Source of the DNA: Perilla frutescens
Lineage: Eukaryota > Streptophyta > Magnoliopsida > Lamiales > Lamiaceae
Direction of reading: 5' to 3'
Assembly: GCA_026008535.1 (NCBI GenBank)
Contig: BRKX01000004.1
Coordinates: forward strand, 16,765,501-16,829,500
DNA: 64,000 bases
The notes under the pieces were generated by a model. It had not been told where the DNA came from and ran no database searches. It saw nothing but the letters and a program-made list of their open reading frames with translations. This document shows, one piece after another, positions 12,062 to 24,059 of the stretch; position 1 is the stretch's first letter, and each line of letters starts with the position of its first letter. Made by a program: the position numbers and the translations under genes.

Positions 12062-12566
12062 TGTTAGATTTAATATTTAATTTTTCAGTATTTGACCAAG
12101 AGTCAATAAATTCAAATATTAAAGACTCCTAAAGTGGATCTACATATCCCTATTTTTAAGCAAAATGATTAACTTCCTACTATCACTACTTTATTAACTT
12201 CTATGATGGATAGAAGTGAACGGTTTTTTCCATCGGTTAAAAGGGGTCCCTAAGTTTTCTTTTTCATATCGTTCCATACACCATTTCTAGAGAAAAAAGA
12301 AAAACTTAGAAGCACTTATATGCCAAGATTTTAATTTTGGAGTTCAAGGCTCTCTCTGGATTCGATAAAGTTAAACGTGGAATCTCTCAAGTCTAACAAG
12401 TATAAGCAATGGCTAGAGGTATGTTGTTTTGATCTCTTCCACTACCATACGATTTTATGCAAATCGATTAAGTTTAATTTTAACATATATGACTAACTTG
12501 TTTGTTAGGCAGAATGGTGTAAGTTAGATACGTCTGACCGAGATATTTTTTGCCATATAAGATATT
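12062..12566 (+). repeat. Partial Copia LTR
   Basis: It begins TGTTAGATTTAATATTT directly after the AAGTGGGAGA purine tract. The right end is unclear because a small inverted-repeat element begins at 12567. It includes the degenerate leader-like stretch around 12300-12420. No partner LTR is seen in the window. Confidence 0.5.
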
Positions 12567-12890
12567 AATATTATGTTTGCTTTGATGTATTAAAATATAT
12601 GCAATATACATGTATTAATAATCTATTATTTGGTTGGATATATTAAATTCTTCTCAAATTACAATTTCTAAAATATCCTTTAACTAGTCACCATATATTG
12701 TGCGAATATTCTATAATATGATTTTAATTAATATATGTAGGGGTAGTTTTGTCTCACAGTTTTAATAATTATATCTGGCATTACACATCATCGAGGATAT
12801 GTGATGTGTAACCACACATTAATGGTTAATTAGCAAGTGCAAGACCCTTGCTTAATCACGAATTTTCATTTTGGAAGCAAACATAATATT
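12567..12890. mobile_element. Putative MITE with AATATTATGTTTGCTT inverted ends
   Basis: The left end reads AATATTATGTTTGCTT and the right end is its reverse complement (AAGCAAACATAATATT at 12875-12890). The interior is AT-rich with no coding potential. The total is about 324 bp, typical of a non-autonomous DNA element. A target-site duplication cannot be separated from the AT-rich ends. Confidence 0.55.
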
Positions 12891-13407
12891 GGCATAAGTG
12901 TATCTATCACTCTCTTACATGCATAGCAAACTAGCCCATGTTGTATACTAGCATATGTGTGTTGTATTTTCTAAAATTATAGGACTATATTATTATAATG
13001 TCACTGTCCTTTTTTTATTTTAAATTTAATCACATCATGCATGTTGATTTTTAGCATTATAAATGTTGTATTTTAGTATTATATATGATTTATTTCATCA
13101 TTGCATTTTCTAAAATAATTTTTAAAAAAACTAACCTCTTGATCAATTCATTAGATAATCCTATCGAATGGTTGATATTCTTTCTTAGTTTACACACTAG
13201 AGATAGATTGGTTCTCAAAATTTTGGAGTGACAATCGAGTCAATCTAGTGTAAGATTTTTAATTTTGAGATGTCATTTAGGTCACAAGCAGTACCAATGA
13301 ATATAATCAATCAATACACGTTCAAGACTATTTTCGAGATAAATTTATTAATATCTCAATAGTTTGGACATTAACCATGATTAGTCATAATTTAGGACAT
13401 TTTGGTT
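12891..13407. other. AT-rich intergenic stretch
   Basis: No coding region or repeat structure is visible. It is possibly the remainder of the LTR interrupted at 12567. Confidence 0.5.
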
Positions 13408-13819
13408 CAACCTTAAGATAAAAACTTGTATGAGATCGTGTAACGGGTCTCTTACGTTAGACGGGTCAAAATCCGCCCCCAAACCCGTCCCCACGTGCGG
13501 CGCGTGTAGCTCACGCGTTTGTGCATTTAATTTTTTATTTTTTATTTCTTTTTTCTTTCGGCGCAGCAGTTTTTTTCCTTTTTTTTGGGCCTGCGCTGAT
13601 GGGCTGTTTTTGCTTCTTTTTTTTCCCTTTTTCTTCTTTCTTTCTCACGGCCCAATTTTTGTTATTTCTATTTCTTCTTCTTTTTTCAGTTTCTTTCTTC
13701 CTTTTTTTTCAAAATTAATTCAATTCAATTTTAGTGCTCACTAATTCCATGTTAGGGTATATATTTGTTTTTAAAAAAATATATTTTTTTTTTCCTGGCG
13801 GTTGACTAATTATTGAGCC

Positions 13820-14292
13820 AAAAAAGAAGTATCATTAATTATAAGGTAAAGTATCATTAACTTTGAGTGGAGTATATCATTAACCCAATTATCATTATTT
13901 ATGAGGTGAAGTATTATTAACTCATATATGAGTATCATTATTTATGGGGTGAAGTATCATTACCTGTGGAGTGGAGTCTCATTACTATGGAAAAAAGTAT
14001 CACTAATTGCAGAAGAAAGTATCACTAATTAGAAAAAAAAAAGTATCACTAATTGCAGAAGAAAGTATCACTAATTAGAAGAAAAATATCACTAATTGCA
14101 GAAGAAAGTATCACTAATTGAAGCAAAGTATCACTAATTGCAGAAGAAAGTATCACTAATTAGAAAGAAAAGTATCACTAATTAGAAGAAAAGTATCACT
14201 ACTTGCAGAAGAAAGTATCACTAATTAGAAAGAAAAGTATCACTAATTGCAAAAGAAAGTATCACTAATTGCAGAAGAAAAGTATCACTAAT
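13820..14292. repeat. Tandem GTATCACTAATT array
   Basis: Degenerate units of about 20-30 bp built around AGTATCA(C/T)TAATT with GCAGAAGAA or AGAAAGAAA spacers. The first units carry ATTA/ATGAGGTGAA variants and later ones are more uniform. The array resumes on the other side of the LINE at 21318. Confidence 0.88.
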
Positions 14293-14304
14293 CAGAATTT
14301 TGAG

Positions 14305-16848
14305 ATGGGTTTGAACCATTCAGCCTCATTCCCGAACCTTAATCAACAACAACCAAATCAGAATTTTGAGATGGGTTTGACCCTTGCTGCTTCGATTCCG
14401 TCTAAATCAGCTATGATTGATTCGGATTTATTGACTCGTGATATGCCTAGGTCGGGTTCTGTTTCAATGAATCACCATGAAGTGGAAAATCAGAGTCAAT
14501 TAGATAATATTGAAGCTCAGCCCCTCCTGGCTCAGGACTCGAACACGAGTGCTAATTGTGGTGAATTTCCGGGTATTGGGCTGCAATATAATAAATTTCC
14601 AGCAGTTGGGCATGATTTAATTGATTTCCCTCTTTTACCTTCAAGAAATAAAATTATTCCAGCCCATTTACCTATTAATTCCCTTATTGGATCACAACAA
14701 CAAATTAATTCCAAGCCCAATGGAGGAATTAATTCATCACAGCCCAATTTGGTGAACCTTGCGGGAATAATTCACGAGAGCAATTCTGAAAATTCTTCGA
14801 CCTTTGATATGATGAATCGTGATGTAATTATGCAAGAATCGGTGAATCATACTTGGGATAATCAGAAAAATGTTGGAGGCGTTAGTGAGAATCAAAATAA
14901 TATGTCGAATGGGGTTGGAAAAATTCAAGGTGATAGCCGTGATGATTCTATGCGATTTCTTGATGCCCTTCGTGCTCCATCATATCAGAATGGTCCTGTT
15001 ATGTTCACTCCTTCGACGATCAAAAATATCAGAGCCATTGAGGTATGTGACGGCACGCCGGTACTTTCATTTAATAGTAATGATCATGCTTTTCTTGCAG
15101 GGTGAATGGGGCTTGCCTTGGTAGGAAAATTCTCTCATGTTATTCCCTCTCCTGCAAACATCGAGAAAGCTCTTTGTAATATACAGATAACGGGTACATT
15201 GTCATGGTTCTTCCTTAATGCTAGGCATATTTTGATTAAATTAACACATGAAGTTGATTATGTTAAGTTGATTAAGGGTGAACATGAATTACCTATTTGG
15301 TTTGTGAATGGTTGTCCAATGAGAATAGTTAAATGGACTCCGGGTTTTAATCCTTCATTTGAGACCTCTATATTTGCAATTTGGATTACTTTACCTGGTT
15401 TGCCATTACATCTATTTGATCATAATGCTTTATTCAAAATTGGATCAATATTTGGAAATCTGATACAAATCGAGAATGCCACTGCGAATAGAACTAGTGT
15501 TTCTTTTGCTAAGTTGTGTGTTGAGATTGATTTAACTAAAACATATCCTAGCTCTATTGTTTTGAATTTGGATGGGCATGAGGTTGTTCAACGTGTTATT
15601 TTTTATAAGCTTCCTCTTTATTGTTTGGAATGTAAACATTTGGGACATGCAAAGGACACTTGTTATGCTTCAGGAAATATGCAGGTACCACGTCGATCTC
15701 TAAATGCTCGGCAACCTCCAGTTAACCCTAATCACTCTCGACCTCATCAACGCGACAAAGAAAAGGGCATTGTTGCTAAGCCGACTGGTACGACATCTTG
15801 CAGAGATGATCATGCTTCTTCTTTGAGAGGAAATGAAAATATTGGTGAAGGTTGGCAACAAGTTGAACGACGTAGTCGACGGCAGAATCATCAAGTTGTT
15901 GAAAAAAGTGTATCGAATGTTGGCAGCAGATTTCGTGTGTTAAATGATGAGAGAATTGAATCTATTGTCCAACAAACTGAGGCACCTTTCAATGATAATC
16001 AGTATGATCAGGATGAGTTTCAAGCTTCGGCCGATCAAAGAAAAGTGGCAGGGGTTATATCTTCGACTAATCGTGTTTGGCAGCAACTTCCTTCTGAAAA
16101 TGTTGATGTTTTGGAGTCAATGCAACAATGTGGATCTACGGAGGGCTCTAATATGGTTTTAAAATCTGGGCAGCATGATCAGAGTGTTGGAATTAGTGGA
16201 AAAAATTCAATGGATAAATCTATTGGAATTGATGTTCGGCGTGAATTTCTTGGGAGAGCTCAACACGATGCTCATGATAAAAAAGTGGTATCTTTGTCGA
16301 AAAATGCTAATGGTGGTGTTTTGACGAAAATTCATAAGAATAACTCTTCTAATTTGGAGCATGTTCCAGCCGCACATATTCCTGAATTTGCTGCAATTTC
16401 CAGTCCTATTCAGTATGATAAAGGTGTGAGTTCTAATGTGGAAGAGTCAATTAATCCAACTGTTCCAAGTGTGCGAGATAGGCGTGCTTTTTTGGTTGGA
16501 TCGTTTGATTTACATAGTGCAAAAATTCAGCAAGTGTCGAATCATGGAAAGCGAGATGGAGGGGCTCTTAGCCCTTCACGTTTAGCCGTTGAAGATGGTC
16601 GAGTTCGAAGCCGAGTGCGCGTCTTTGATGATAACAGTGGACCGCATTTATTTGATGAGTCACGGTTGCACAAGTCGCGTTTGAATGATGATTTTGGGGC
16701 TGATGTTGGATCGAAAAAATCAGAGATGAAGGTCGACGCAGCTGCTTGTAATGAACCGTGTACTGATGCCGTGAGTTCTCCCATGCAAACGTCCCCTTTC
16801 ATGCATGGTCAATCAAAGGAGATTCCTCCATCTCCTATGAAGCTGTGA
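14305..16848 (+). pseudogene. LINE ORF1 (DUF4283 nucleic-acid-binding protein)
   Basis: From the ATG at 14305 (MGLNHSASF) the frame is open to an in-frame TGA at 15103-15105 and then to 16848. The N-terminus repeats the short unit NQNFEMGL twice. After the stop comes a DUF4283-like domain (ALVGKFSHVIPS, ARHILIKL, MRIVKWTPGFNP, IWITLPGLPLHLFD) and a CCHC knuckle, CLECKHLGHAKDTC. A long polar tail follows. ORF1 proteins of this type bind element RNA. The stop lies where related proteins have a conserved residue pair before ALVGKF. It may be a small frame error, since the +1 frame reads GEWG there. The start 24 bases upstream would run into the tandem array, so I chose 14305. Confidence 0.82.
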
Positions 16849-16869
16849 TTGTTTCCTCATGTCTGTACA

Positions 16870-17990
16870 GGTTTTGATATGGAATGCATGAGGCTTGGGA
16901 TCTAAAGCTAAGTGCGGTTATTTGCATAATTTGATTAAGTTGCATCGCCTGTCTATTATTGTGATTATTGAGCCTAAAGTCCGGTTTGATTCTGATTTTT
17001 TTAGTCGTCATTTTGGGTTGACCTTGGTGGCGTCTAATTTATCTAATCATATTTGGATTTTTTGTGCTCGTGATTTTACTGTTGCTGTTGATTTGGATTT
17101 TAGTTAGTTGCTTCATGTGAGAGTGGAGTCCCCTTTGTTGAGCAGGACTGTGTTTTTATCTCTTGTGTATGGACGGCATTCTCGCGAGGATAGATTTGAG
17201 CTTTGGGATCAGTTGAGGGACATTGCTCTTGGTATTGATGGGAGGCCGTGGCTTGTTGGAGGTGATTTTAACATTTTTTTTACTGATGAGGAGGTTGAGA
17301 ATGGCGTTTCTGATCGTCACCGTGAGATGATGGATTTTGGGGATGCCATTTCAGACTGTCAATTGTTGGATCCGGGTTTTGATGGTGCTTGGTTCACCTG
17401 GGAGTGCCCTTCCACTGGTTTGAGAGAGAGATTGGACCGGGTTTTGCTTGGAGAGTTCTGGACGTTGGTTTTTGCTGTGACTAGAGTCACTCATTTGTCG
17501 AGACACACCTCTGATCATGCTCCTTTGTTGGTGAGGTGTCAGTTCCTTGACCAGATTCTGAAATCCTCTTTCAGATTTCAGAATATGTGGATCAGGCACC
17601 ACACCTTTAGAGATATTGTGATACAAGAGTGGACTGCGCCTACTGGTTACAATGGCATGATGAATCTGCAGTTGAAGTTGAAGCGTGTCAGGAAGAGGTT
17701 GAGGCAGTGGAACTGGGATGTGTTTGGAGATGTGTTTGCTCGGGTTAGACAGGCTGATGCTGCTGTTGCTGTTGCTCAGGCTTCTTATGATTCTTCTCCT
17801 ACTCCGGATGCTCGTGCTGAGCTTAGTCGATGTGTGGCTGAGTATGTGCTTAGGACTCGGATGGAGGAGGATTTTTGGAAGCAGAAGGCAGCGGTCCGGT
17901 GGGTGACTGAAGGGGAGCGGAACTCTTGTTTTTTTTCAGGGATGGGTGAAGCAGAGGAGGTACAAGTCCAGGATTCACTCGATTGAGGAT
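16870..17990 (+). pseudogene. LINE ORF2: AP-like endonuclease domain
   Basis: Frame 2 reads VLIWNA, a TGA at 16889-16891, GLGSK, a TAG at 17105-17107, then WLVGGDFNIFF, a long core and SRHTSDHAPLL. The GGDFN and SDHAP motifs are endonuclease signatures. The first stop stands where plant LINEs have WNARG, consistent with CGA to TGA. The domain nicks target DNA to prime reverse transcription. A frame change near 17930 links it to the RT part in frame 0. Confidence 0.85.
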
Positions 17991-19400
17991 GACGGGCGTG
18001 TGATAGAGGATGATGATGGGATCCAAGCTTAAGCTGCTGGTTTCTTTCAGAGGCTCCTCACGTCAGATATTGATCAGTTGGGTGATCCAGATTTCAGTTG
18101 TTTGCATGGGATTCCTACAGATATGGATACAGATGGGCTCTGCCGGACTCCGGATATTGATGAGATCAGATTTGTTGTTTTTGGTATCAGTGGGGACAGT
18201 GTGTCGGGTCCGGATGGTTTCACTTCTCTGTTTTTTCAGCATTGTTGGGACATTGTTAGTAGTGATGTTGTGGGGGCTGTTGTTGATTTCTTTGCAGGTG
18301 CTCACATGCCGCGCAACTTCACGGCTACTACTATTGTCCTTCTACCGAAGAAGGAGAGACCGGTTGCTTGGACTGATTACCGGCCTATCAGTTTGTGCAA
18401 TGTGACCAATAAGATTATCAAGAAGATTTTGACATCTCGGTTGGCTCCCTTCTTGCCTGTCGTGCTTGCTCCGAATCAGAGTGGTTTTGTGAAGGGTCGC
18501 TTGCTCAGTGATAACATCTTGCTTGCTCAGGAGATGATTGGGGACCTTCACATTAGCCGTGATGTTCCTAATGTGGCTCTTAAGCTGGATATGGCGAAGG
18601 CGTATGATTGGGTTCAATGGTCTTTTTTGCTTGCTGTTTTGAGACATATGGGTTTTCCGGATCAGTGGGTGGACATGATTAGCAGGTGTATCAAGGATTG
18701 CTGGTTCTCAGTCCTCGTGAACGGGGCCCCAGCTAGTTTATTTCCCTCTTCCTGAGGGTTGAGACAGGGGGATCCTCTATCTCCCTCCTTGTTTGTTCTT
18801 GCGGCTGATTACTTATCTCGGATTCTGGACAGATTGATTTGTGGTGATCCGGTCATGAGGTACAGGACGGCGAAGAAGGGTTTTCCGGTTTCTCATTTAT
18901 CTTATGCTGATGACATCATCATCTTTACTAGAGCTGACCCGGATGGTTTGGGTCAGCTTGTGGACTGCTTGGAGCACTATTCTTTGGTTTCAGGCCAGCT
19001 GGTGAACCGGGGAAAGAGCAACTTCTACATCATGGAGAAGTTTGTTCCGACTTGGCATCACCAGATTCAGTCCGTCTGTGGGTATCAGTGGGGTTCTTTA
19101 CCGTTTACTTATCTTGGGGTCCCGATCTACAGAGGCTTTCTGAAGTGCTCGCTTTTCATCCCTTTGAGATAGCGTTTGAGTGACAGGATTCACAGCTGGT
19201 CGCATCGGCACTTGTCTTTTGGAGGTCGTCTGGCGCTCATCAGGAGCACCCTTCCTATTATTCCTTTGCACATCTTCCAGGTCATGGAGCCACCTCAGGG
19301 GGTCCTTCATCAGCTCAAGCAGATGATTGCTCGTTTCTTTTGGGGTTCTGTTGGGGAGAAGAGGAAGATGCACTGGATCAGTTAGGAGACCATTTGTTTA
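17991..19400 (+). pseudogene. LINE ORF2: reverse transcriptase domain
   Basis: Frame 0 contains DYRPISLCNV, GFVKGRLLSDNI, LDMAKAYDWVQW, GLRQGDPLSPSLFV and SYADDIIIF, which are the LINE RT motifs in order with the YADD catalytic box intact. Thumb-region motifs (FTYLGVPIYRG, SFGGRLALI) follow. In-frame stops occur at about 18031, 18753-18755, 19170-19172 and 19383-19385. Three of these stand at places where related proteins have arginine, glutamine or tryptophan codons one transition away. The polymerase core is well preserved but cannot be made as one protein. Confidence 0.88.
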
Positions 19401-21008
19401 CCAGTTTCTGAGGGAGGTTTGGGTATCCGTCAGTTTGGTGATCTGGTCACTGCCTTCAGTTGGAAGCTTTGGTGGAGGTTCAGAGCTCGTGATTCTTTGT
19501 GGGCCCGATACATGTGGGCTAAGTATTGCAGGGGTCGTTTGTATCCTTTGAGAGTGCCGTTGGGTCCGCATGACAGTCGGGTTTGGAAGAGAGTGGTTAG
19601 GGTTGGTGCTTGGGCTCAGGATCATATCCGGTGGTCCCTTGGGGACGGACATGTTAGTTTTTGGGATGATATTTGGTGTGATGATGTTCCCTTATCTTCT
19701 TATTGCCCTGCTTCTCGTTTTGATCATTTGCATGTTGATTGGTACTTATCTGGTGAGTCTTGGTATGTTGAGCATCTGCATGCGTTGCATGAGCATTTTG
19801 CTTTGCCCGTTGATTTGATTGATTCGGTGATCCGGATTCCGGTGATGTGGGGAGAGAGGGATAGCATGTGGTGTAATTTGACCTCGATAGGTGAGTTCTC
19901 TTTGGCTTCTACTTGGGATCAGGTCAGATACCGGTGGCCTGAATGTGCCATCTTTGGGTCCTTTTGGCATGATTGTCTCACTCCCACTATATTTTTCTTC
20001 CTTTGGCGTCTCATACATGATCGTATTCCTGTAGATGTTAGGTTACAGTCCCATCGTATCCAGTTGGCGTCTCATTGTCAGTGTTGTGTCGTTCCGCATG
20101 TCGAGTCCATTGAGCATGTTTTTCTTTGGTCTGAGTCTGTGAAATCGGTTTGGGCATATGTTGCGAATTGGTTCCATATTTCAGCTCCACATGCACACAC
20201 TGTTGCACATGCTTTTGGGTTTTGGAGGGGGCTGTTCCCACGGTCTCCTCCGAAGCACATTAGCTTTCTGATTCCTTGTTTGGCTTTCTGGTTTATTTGG
20301 ACGGAGAGGAACAGCCGCAAGCACCGCGGTGCTCCTTTCCTTGTTTCTCACATTGTTTGGCAGGTACAGCATCACCATCATCTCCTGGTTTCGGCTGAGA
20401 AGCTTCTACCGCAGCATTGGTTGGGCTGTTATCCTCAGGTCCCTTTTATGCCCATTGCTGACCCTGTTCCTAGATCTCTCCGGTCTAGAATGGTGTCGTG
20501 GCGGCCTCCGGAGGCACCGTGGGTGAAGCTCAACACGGATGGATCTTTCTCGATAGATCTTCAGATGGCTGCTGGTGGAGGGGAACTTGTTTAGGATCAC
20601 ACAAGGTCGCTGCTGGCTGGTTTTTGTGCGCCCCTGAGGGCGGCCTCCAGTTTCGACGCTGAGTTCCAGGCTCTTCTTCATGGTCTTGGGCTTGCAGTTC
20701 AGTATTCGGATCATGTTTGGATTGAGATGGATGCGGCTTCTATTGTGTCGGTGTTGCAGTCTGGGCGTCAGGGCTCGACTGTGACCCGGCACACGCTCAC
20801 TTCCGTCAGATTGTTGTGTAGAGGTTGGCATGTTTGGTTCACGCACATTCCTTGTGAGGGGAACCGGACGGCTGATTTCCTTGCTGGTAGAGGGGCCTAG
20901 ACCTCGGTATTGACATTTTATGATGATGTTTCAGCTCCTACATATCTGCTCTCCTTGGTACGGATGGATCAGTTGGGTTATCCCAACTTCAGATTTAGGT
21001 ATCATTGA
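19401..21008 (+). pseudogene. LINE ORF2: zf-RVT and RNase H region
   Basis: The frame continues with a basic connector (IRQFGDLVTAFSWKLWWRF). A zinc-binding zf-RVT-like region follows (FFLWRLIHDRIPVDVRL, HCQCC, ESIEHVFLWSE) near 19990-20150. The RNase H start, PWVKLNTDGSFS, is at about 20515. RNase H goes on past a TAG at 20592-20594 (AEFQALLHGLGLA, WIEMDAASIV, PCEGNRTADFLAG) and past another TAG at about 20898. The end is the TGA at 21006-21008. This domain order is that of plant L1 LINEs with a C-terminal RNase H. Confidence 0.84.
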
Positions 21009-21317
21009 TGCGGATCGTGTTTCTTATGTTTGTCTTATTTTATTACTTTGGTTTGTTTGTCTGTTTGGAGTCTCAGTTGGTATGTGGCTGTGCTCCACGT
21101 TGTAGTGCTTCATTTATTGTTGGAGTTAGCATCCGAGTTGTGGATGCATCTCCTTTGCTTATTTTTCTGCTTTCATGTTCCCGTGATTGGTTAGAGATAT
21201 GTTCACTTTTGGGACATATCCCGCCCATGACATTGTACGAGACGTTGCTTTATTTATTCACAGGCTGGGCATGGTGCCGAATGCCCCACCCTTAGGGGTG
21301 TTTTCATTAAAAAAAAA

Positions 21318-21836
21318 CTAATTGCAGAAGAAAGTATCACTAATTAGAAAGAAAAATATTAGTACAAACATATTGCAATTCAAAAATTGAATCATTAGCT
21401 ACATAAAAGAAAATGTTGCAATTCAAAAATTGAACATGATAGTGAGTAGTAACTACTCATTATATTAGTGATGCTTCATTTTTTATTACGAGTGATACTT
21501 ACTTCATAATTAATGCTTAATCATCGGTAATTTTCATTTTAATGAAATACAACTTTTATCTGGTGAAGTATCATTAACTGTGATGTGAAGTATCATTAAT
21601 TATGGATGAAGTATCATTAATAAAATCATTATAAAAAAACACGAAAAAAAGAAGGAAAATTGCTAAAGAAGAAGGAAAAAAAACTTCCAAAGATGAAGGA
21701 AAAAACTGTCAAAGAAAAAAAAAACACGTTTCTTAAGAGAAAAAAGAAGAAGAAGAAGAAGAAGAAGAAGAAGAAGAAGAAGAGCACATGTTTCTGAAGA
21801 GAGAGAGGAAAAAAAAGAGAAGAACACGTTTCTGGA

Positions 21837-21872
<36 letters not shown>

Positions 21873-22120
21873 AAAGAAAAGAGAGGAACACATTTCTGGA
21901 AGGAGAAAAAAAAAAGAAGGGAAACACGTTTCTGGAAGGGAAAAAAAAAGAGGAGAATACGTTCTGGAAAGGAAAAAAAAAAGAGAGAGAGAGACATAAC
22001 ACATTTTTGGAAAAGGAAAAAAAAATTAAAAATTGAATATAAAAAAAAGGGAAGGGGGGAGATAATTAAAAAAAATCAAAAAGAAAAAGAAAAAGGAAGG
22101 GAGGACCACTTTGATGAGTC
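21318..22120. repeat. Right half of tandem array and purine-rich arm
   Basis: The GTATCACTAATT units continue from the left of the LINE, followed by GTATCATTAA units around 21565-21620. A long purine tract follows with (GAA)n at about 21746-21782, (GAAA)n at about 21836-21874, and several copies of ACACGTTTCTGGAA. Phenylalanine-rich open frames on the - strand here are artefacts of the purine tract. Confidence 0.85.
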
Positions 22121-22186
22121 AAATAATAGCCGTCTAACGTAAGAGGATCCGTTAGACCGTCTAACAGAAGTGTGCCCCCAACCTTA

Positions 22187-23130
22187 TTAGTTCAAAACAT
22201 TTTTATCACTACTTTATGGCTTGTGACATTTTTTGTTATAATTTTAATAGTTCAAAACATACAGTACAATTTATCTAAATATATTTCCACCTCAGATATT
22301 ACACCTCAGCAATGTAATCACTGTCATTTTTTTCGTGGCCGAAATTTGACAATCAGGATAAATTTATTAATAGATTAATATTTAGGGACATATCGTATAA
22401 CTAATCATAACCATAAAATGTAATTTACCCTGTATAAATTTACATTTTATTTATATTACAATCATTCTTTCTTGGGGGAGGGGGGGATTACTATCTTATT
22501 TCTCGCAAATGGGATTCTCTTGTTTACGATTTGCTCTTTTTCGAATTATTCGATTTTATAAATCTCATGTCGTATAATTTTATTTCGTATTTTTTCTTCA
22601 AATTTTTTATTTATTTTGATTTTATAATTGTTTATTAGGGTTCACTCTATTCAATTAGAGTTTATAATTATTTTTTAATATTTAATTTTTAATTTATAAT
22701 TCATTATTATGGTTGATTATTTCAAAATTAAATTTATAATTTTTAATTCATTTTTTTGTGGATAAATGTTAGCTATAGTTATTTATGTTATAATTAATTA
22801 ATTTTTATTTTATAATAAATATTATTAAAACTATAAATTGGATAGTGAAACATGGAGTAAAATATGAAAAATGCAACATGAAATTTGAACCTCAATTCCA
22901 CCCAATCCCCAACTCAAAAAAATAAAAGTTAAGTTGAGAAATATAATTACCTTAAATATTGGAACTATCAATTGTTTAAGCGTGGTTTATGGGAGGAAAA
23001 TGAGTTCCACATTTTGAATTTTGGAGGGATTTTTGGAGCCAGGACATTAATTTGATTACCATAATCATTTTTCATAAACATTCAATACTAATCCAACTAA
23101 ATTATGGTCCGCGAAAATAGTGGAAATGAA
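22187..23130. other. AT-rich intergenic stretch
   Basis: No gene or structured repeat recognised. Confidence 0.5.
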
Positions 23131-23405
23131 TACTCTCTCCGTTTCATTTTGATTGTTGTTTTAATTTTTTATTTAGAATTAGCAATTAATCTTATGGATT
23201 AATATACCATCCCTTATATATAACATAAAATCTTATTTACTTATATTTTCCTAAAAATAAAACAACATTTTCTCTTTCCATATATTTTTAAAATTTGAGA
23301 TATGGTTAAAATTGGAGGAGAAAGTGTGAAAATATATAAAACAATAAATATTTTGACATAAAATATAAAAATTAAAACAACAATCAAAACGAAATGGAGC
23401 AAGTA
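23131..23405. mobile_element. Stowaway-like MITE
   Basis: The left end reads TACTCTCTCCGTTTCATTTTG and the right end is its near-perfect complement (CAAAACGAAATGGAGCAAGTA), with TA at both borders. The inverted repeats extend about 40 bp. It is about 275 bp with no coding capacity. The CTCCGTTTC start and TA duplication fit the Tc1/mariner Stowaway group. Confidence 0.8.
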
Positions 23406-23505
23406 TATCACTAAAAGATAAAATTAATGCACATTTAACAAGAAAAAAAGGGAAAAGAAAAGGAAAAAGAAACGAAAAGATGACTACGTGCGCAAGAAAA
23501 AATAG

Positions 23506-23860
23506 GGACTTTTTTTTTTTAGCAAAGAAGAACTTATTTCATTATTTAGTCAAACAAAGCTCCCTCAACCATTAAGGACATAGATGATTCCAAATTCTCA
23601 TCTCATTACACCAAATTGAGCTAAATAATGAGCTACATTATTTGTCTAATTGTCTCTCTATACATAGCAAAATTTAACAATAACACCAACTTTTAATAAC
23701 TCAGCAAGGGGAGCCAGCTCTCCCTCCAAAAAAAATGACCTCTTCATTTGTATTTGTTAAGAGTCAAATAGCTACAAAAGAATCCGAGTAAACTACACAA
23801 GGAACCAAATCTTCCTGCATGCACAAGCCGGCTCCATAAACCACCAAACTATTTTTATAT
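23506..23860 (-). mobile_element. 5'-truncated LINE, RNase H end
   Basis: On the - strand the sequence ends in a run of A residues (the T run at about 23509-23520 on the + strand). Before this it reads a decayed RNase H-like segment, including VYSDSFVAI and LLTNTNEEV with stops after. This is the pattern of a short 3' LINE remnant, and it lies opposite in direction to the large LINE. Confidence 0.5.
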
Positions 23861-24059
23861 ATGGGACATATATGTATATTTTTAGAAATATGTGTAGAAA
23901 GCGAACATTCACAATATTACATATAATATTTTCATTAAATTTTATAAATTTATTTAGTTTTGAAATCATATGAAATTCAAAATTAGATAAAATATTTAAA
24001 TAATAAAGATATTATTATATGATAAAAATTAAGTTTCTTTGGCAACGAGTAAATATCTT

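Larger units (their letters stand above)
14293..21317 (+). mobile_element. Full-length-looking plant LINE (L1 type), inactivated
   Basis: A non-LTR retrotransposon of about 7 kb with ORF1 (14305-16848) and ORF2 (endonuclease, RT, zinc-binding domain, RNase H; about 16870-21008). A short 3' UTR ends in a run of A residues at 21309-21317. ACTAATTGCAGAAGAAA followed by GTATCACTAAT lies on both sides (left copy about 14264-14292, right from 21318). This could be the target duplication, but the site lies in a tandem array, so its exact borders are ambiguous. Both ORFs carry several premature stops. Confidence 0.85.
13416..22178. mobile_element. DNA element with ~40-bp terminal inverted repeats, split by a LINE
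   Basis: The left end (about 13424-13468) and the reverse complement of the right end (about 22122-22170) share TCTTACGTTAGACGG and flanking matches over about 40 bp. CAACCTTA lies just outside both ends (13408-13415 and 22179-22186), fitting an 8-bp target duplication. Inside are a pyrimidine-rich arm on the left, a purine-rich arm on the right, and an array of AGTATCACTAATTGCAGAAGAA-like units. The LINE sits in this array. Without it the element is about 1.7 kb and has no transposase, so it is non-autonomous. Confidence 0.7.

Noticed and set aside
13430..13744. Phe-rich open frame of about 100 residues
   Set aside because: It lies in the pyrimidine-rich left arm of the terminal-inverted-repeat element and is low-complexity.
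13820..14292. Possible CRISPR-like array
   Set aside because: The units are degenerate, AT-rich and without unique spacers, and the DNA is a plant nuclear genome.
15030..15110. Possible intron in LINE ORF1 (GAG|GTATGTGA ... TTTTCTTGCAG|GGTGAATGG)
   Set aside because: Splice-like sites are present, but related ORF1 proteins keep the encoded segment (DGTPVLSF), so a stop or small indel at 15103 is the simpler reading.
21629..22036. Several overlapping Phe/Leu-rich (-) and Lys/Glu-rich (+) open frames
   Set aside because: They are translations of a GAA/GAAA purine tract inside a DNA element; no start context and no conserved motif.
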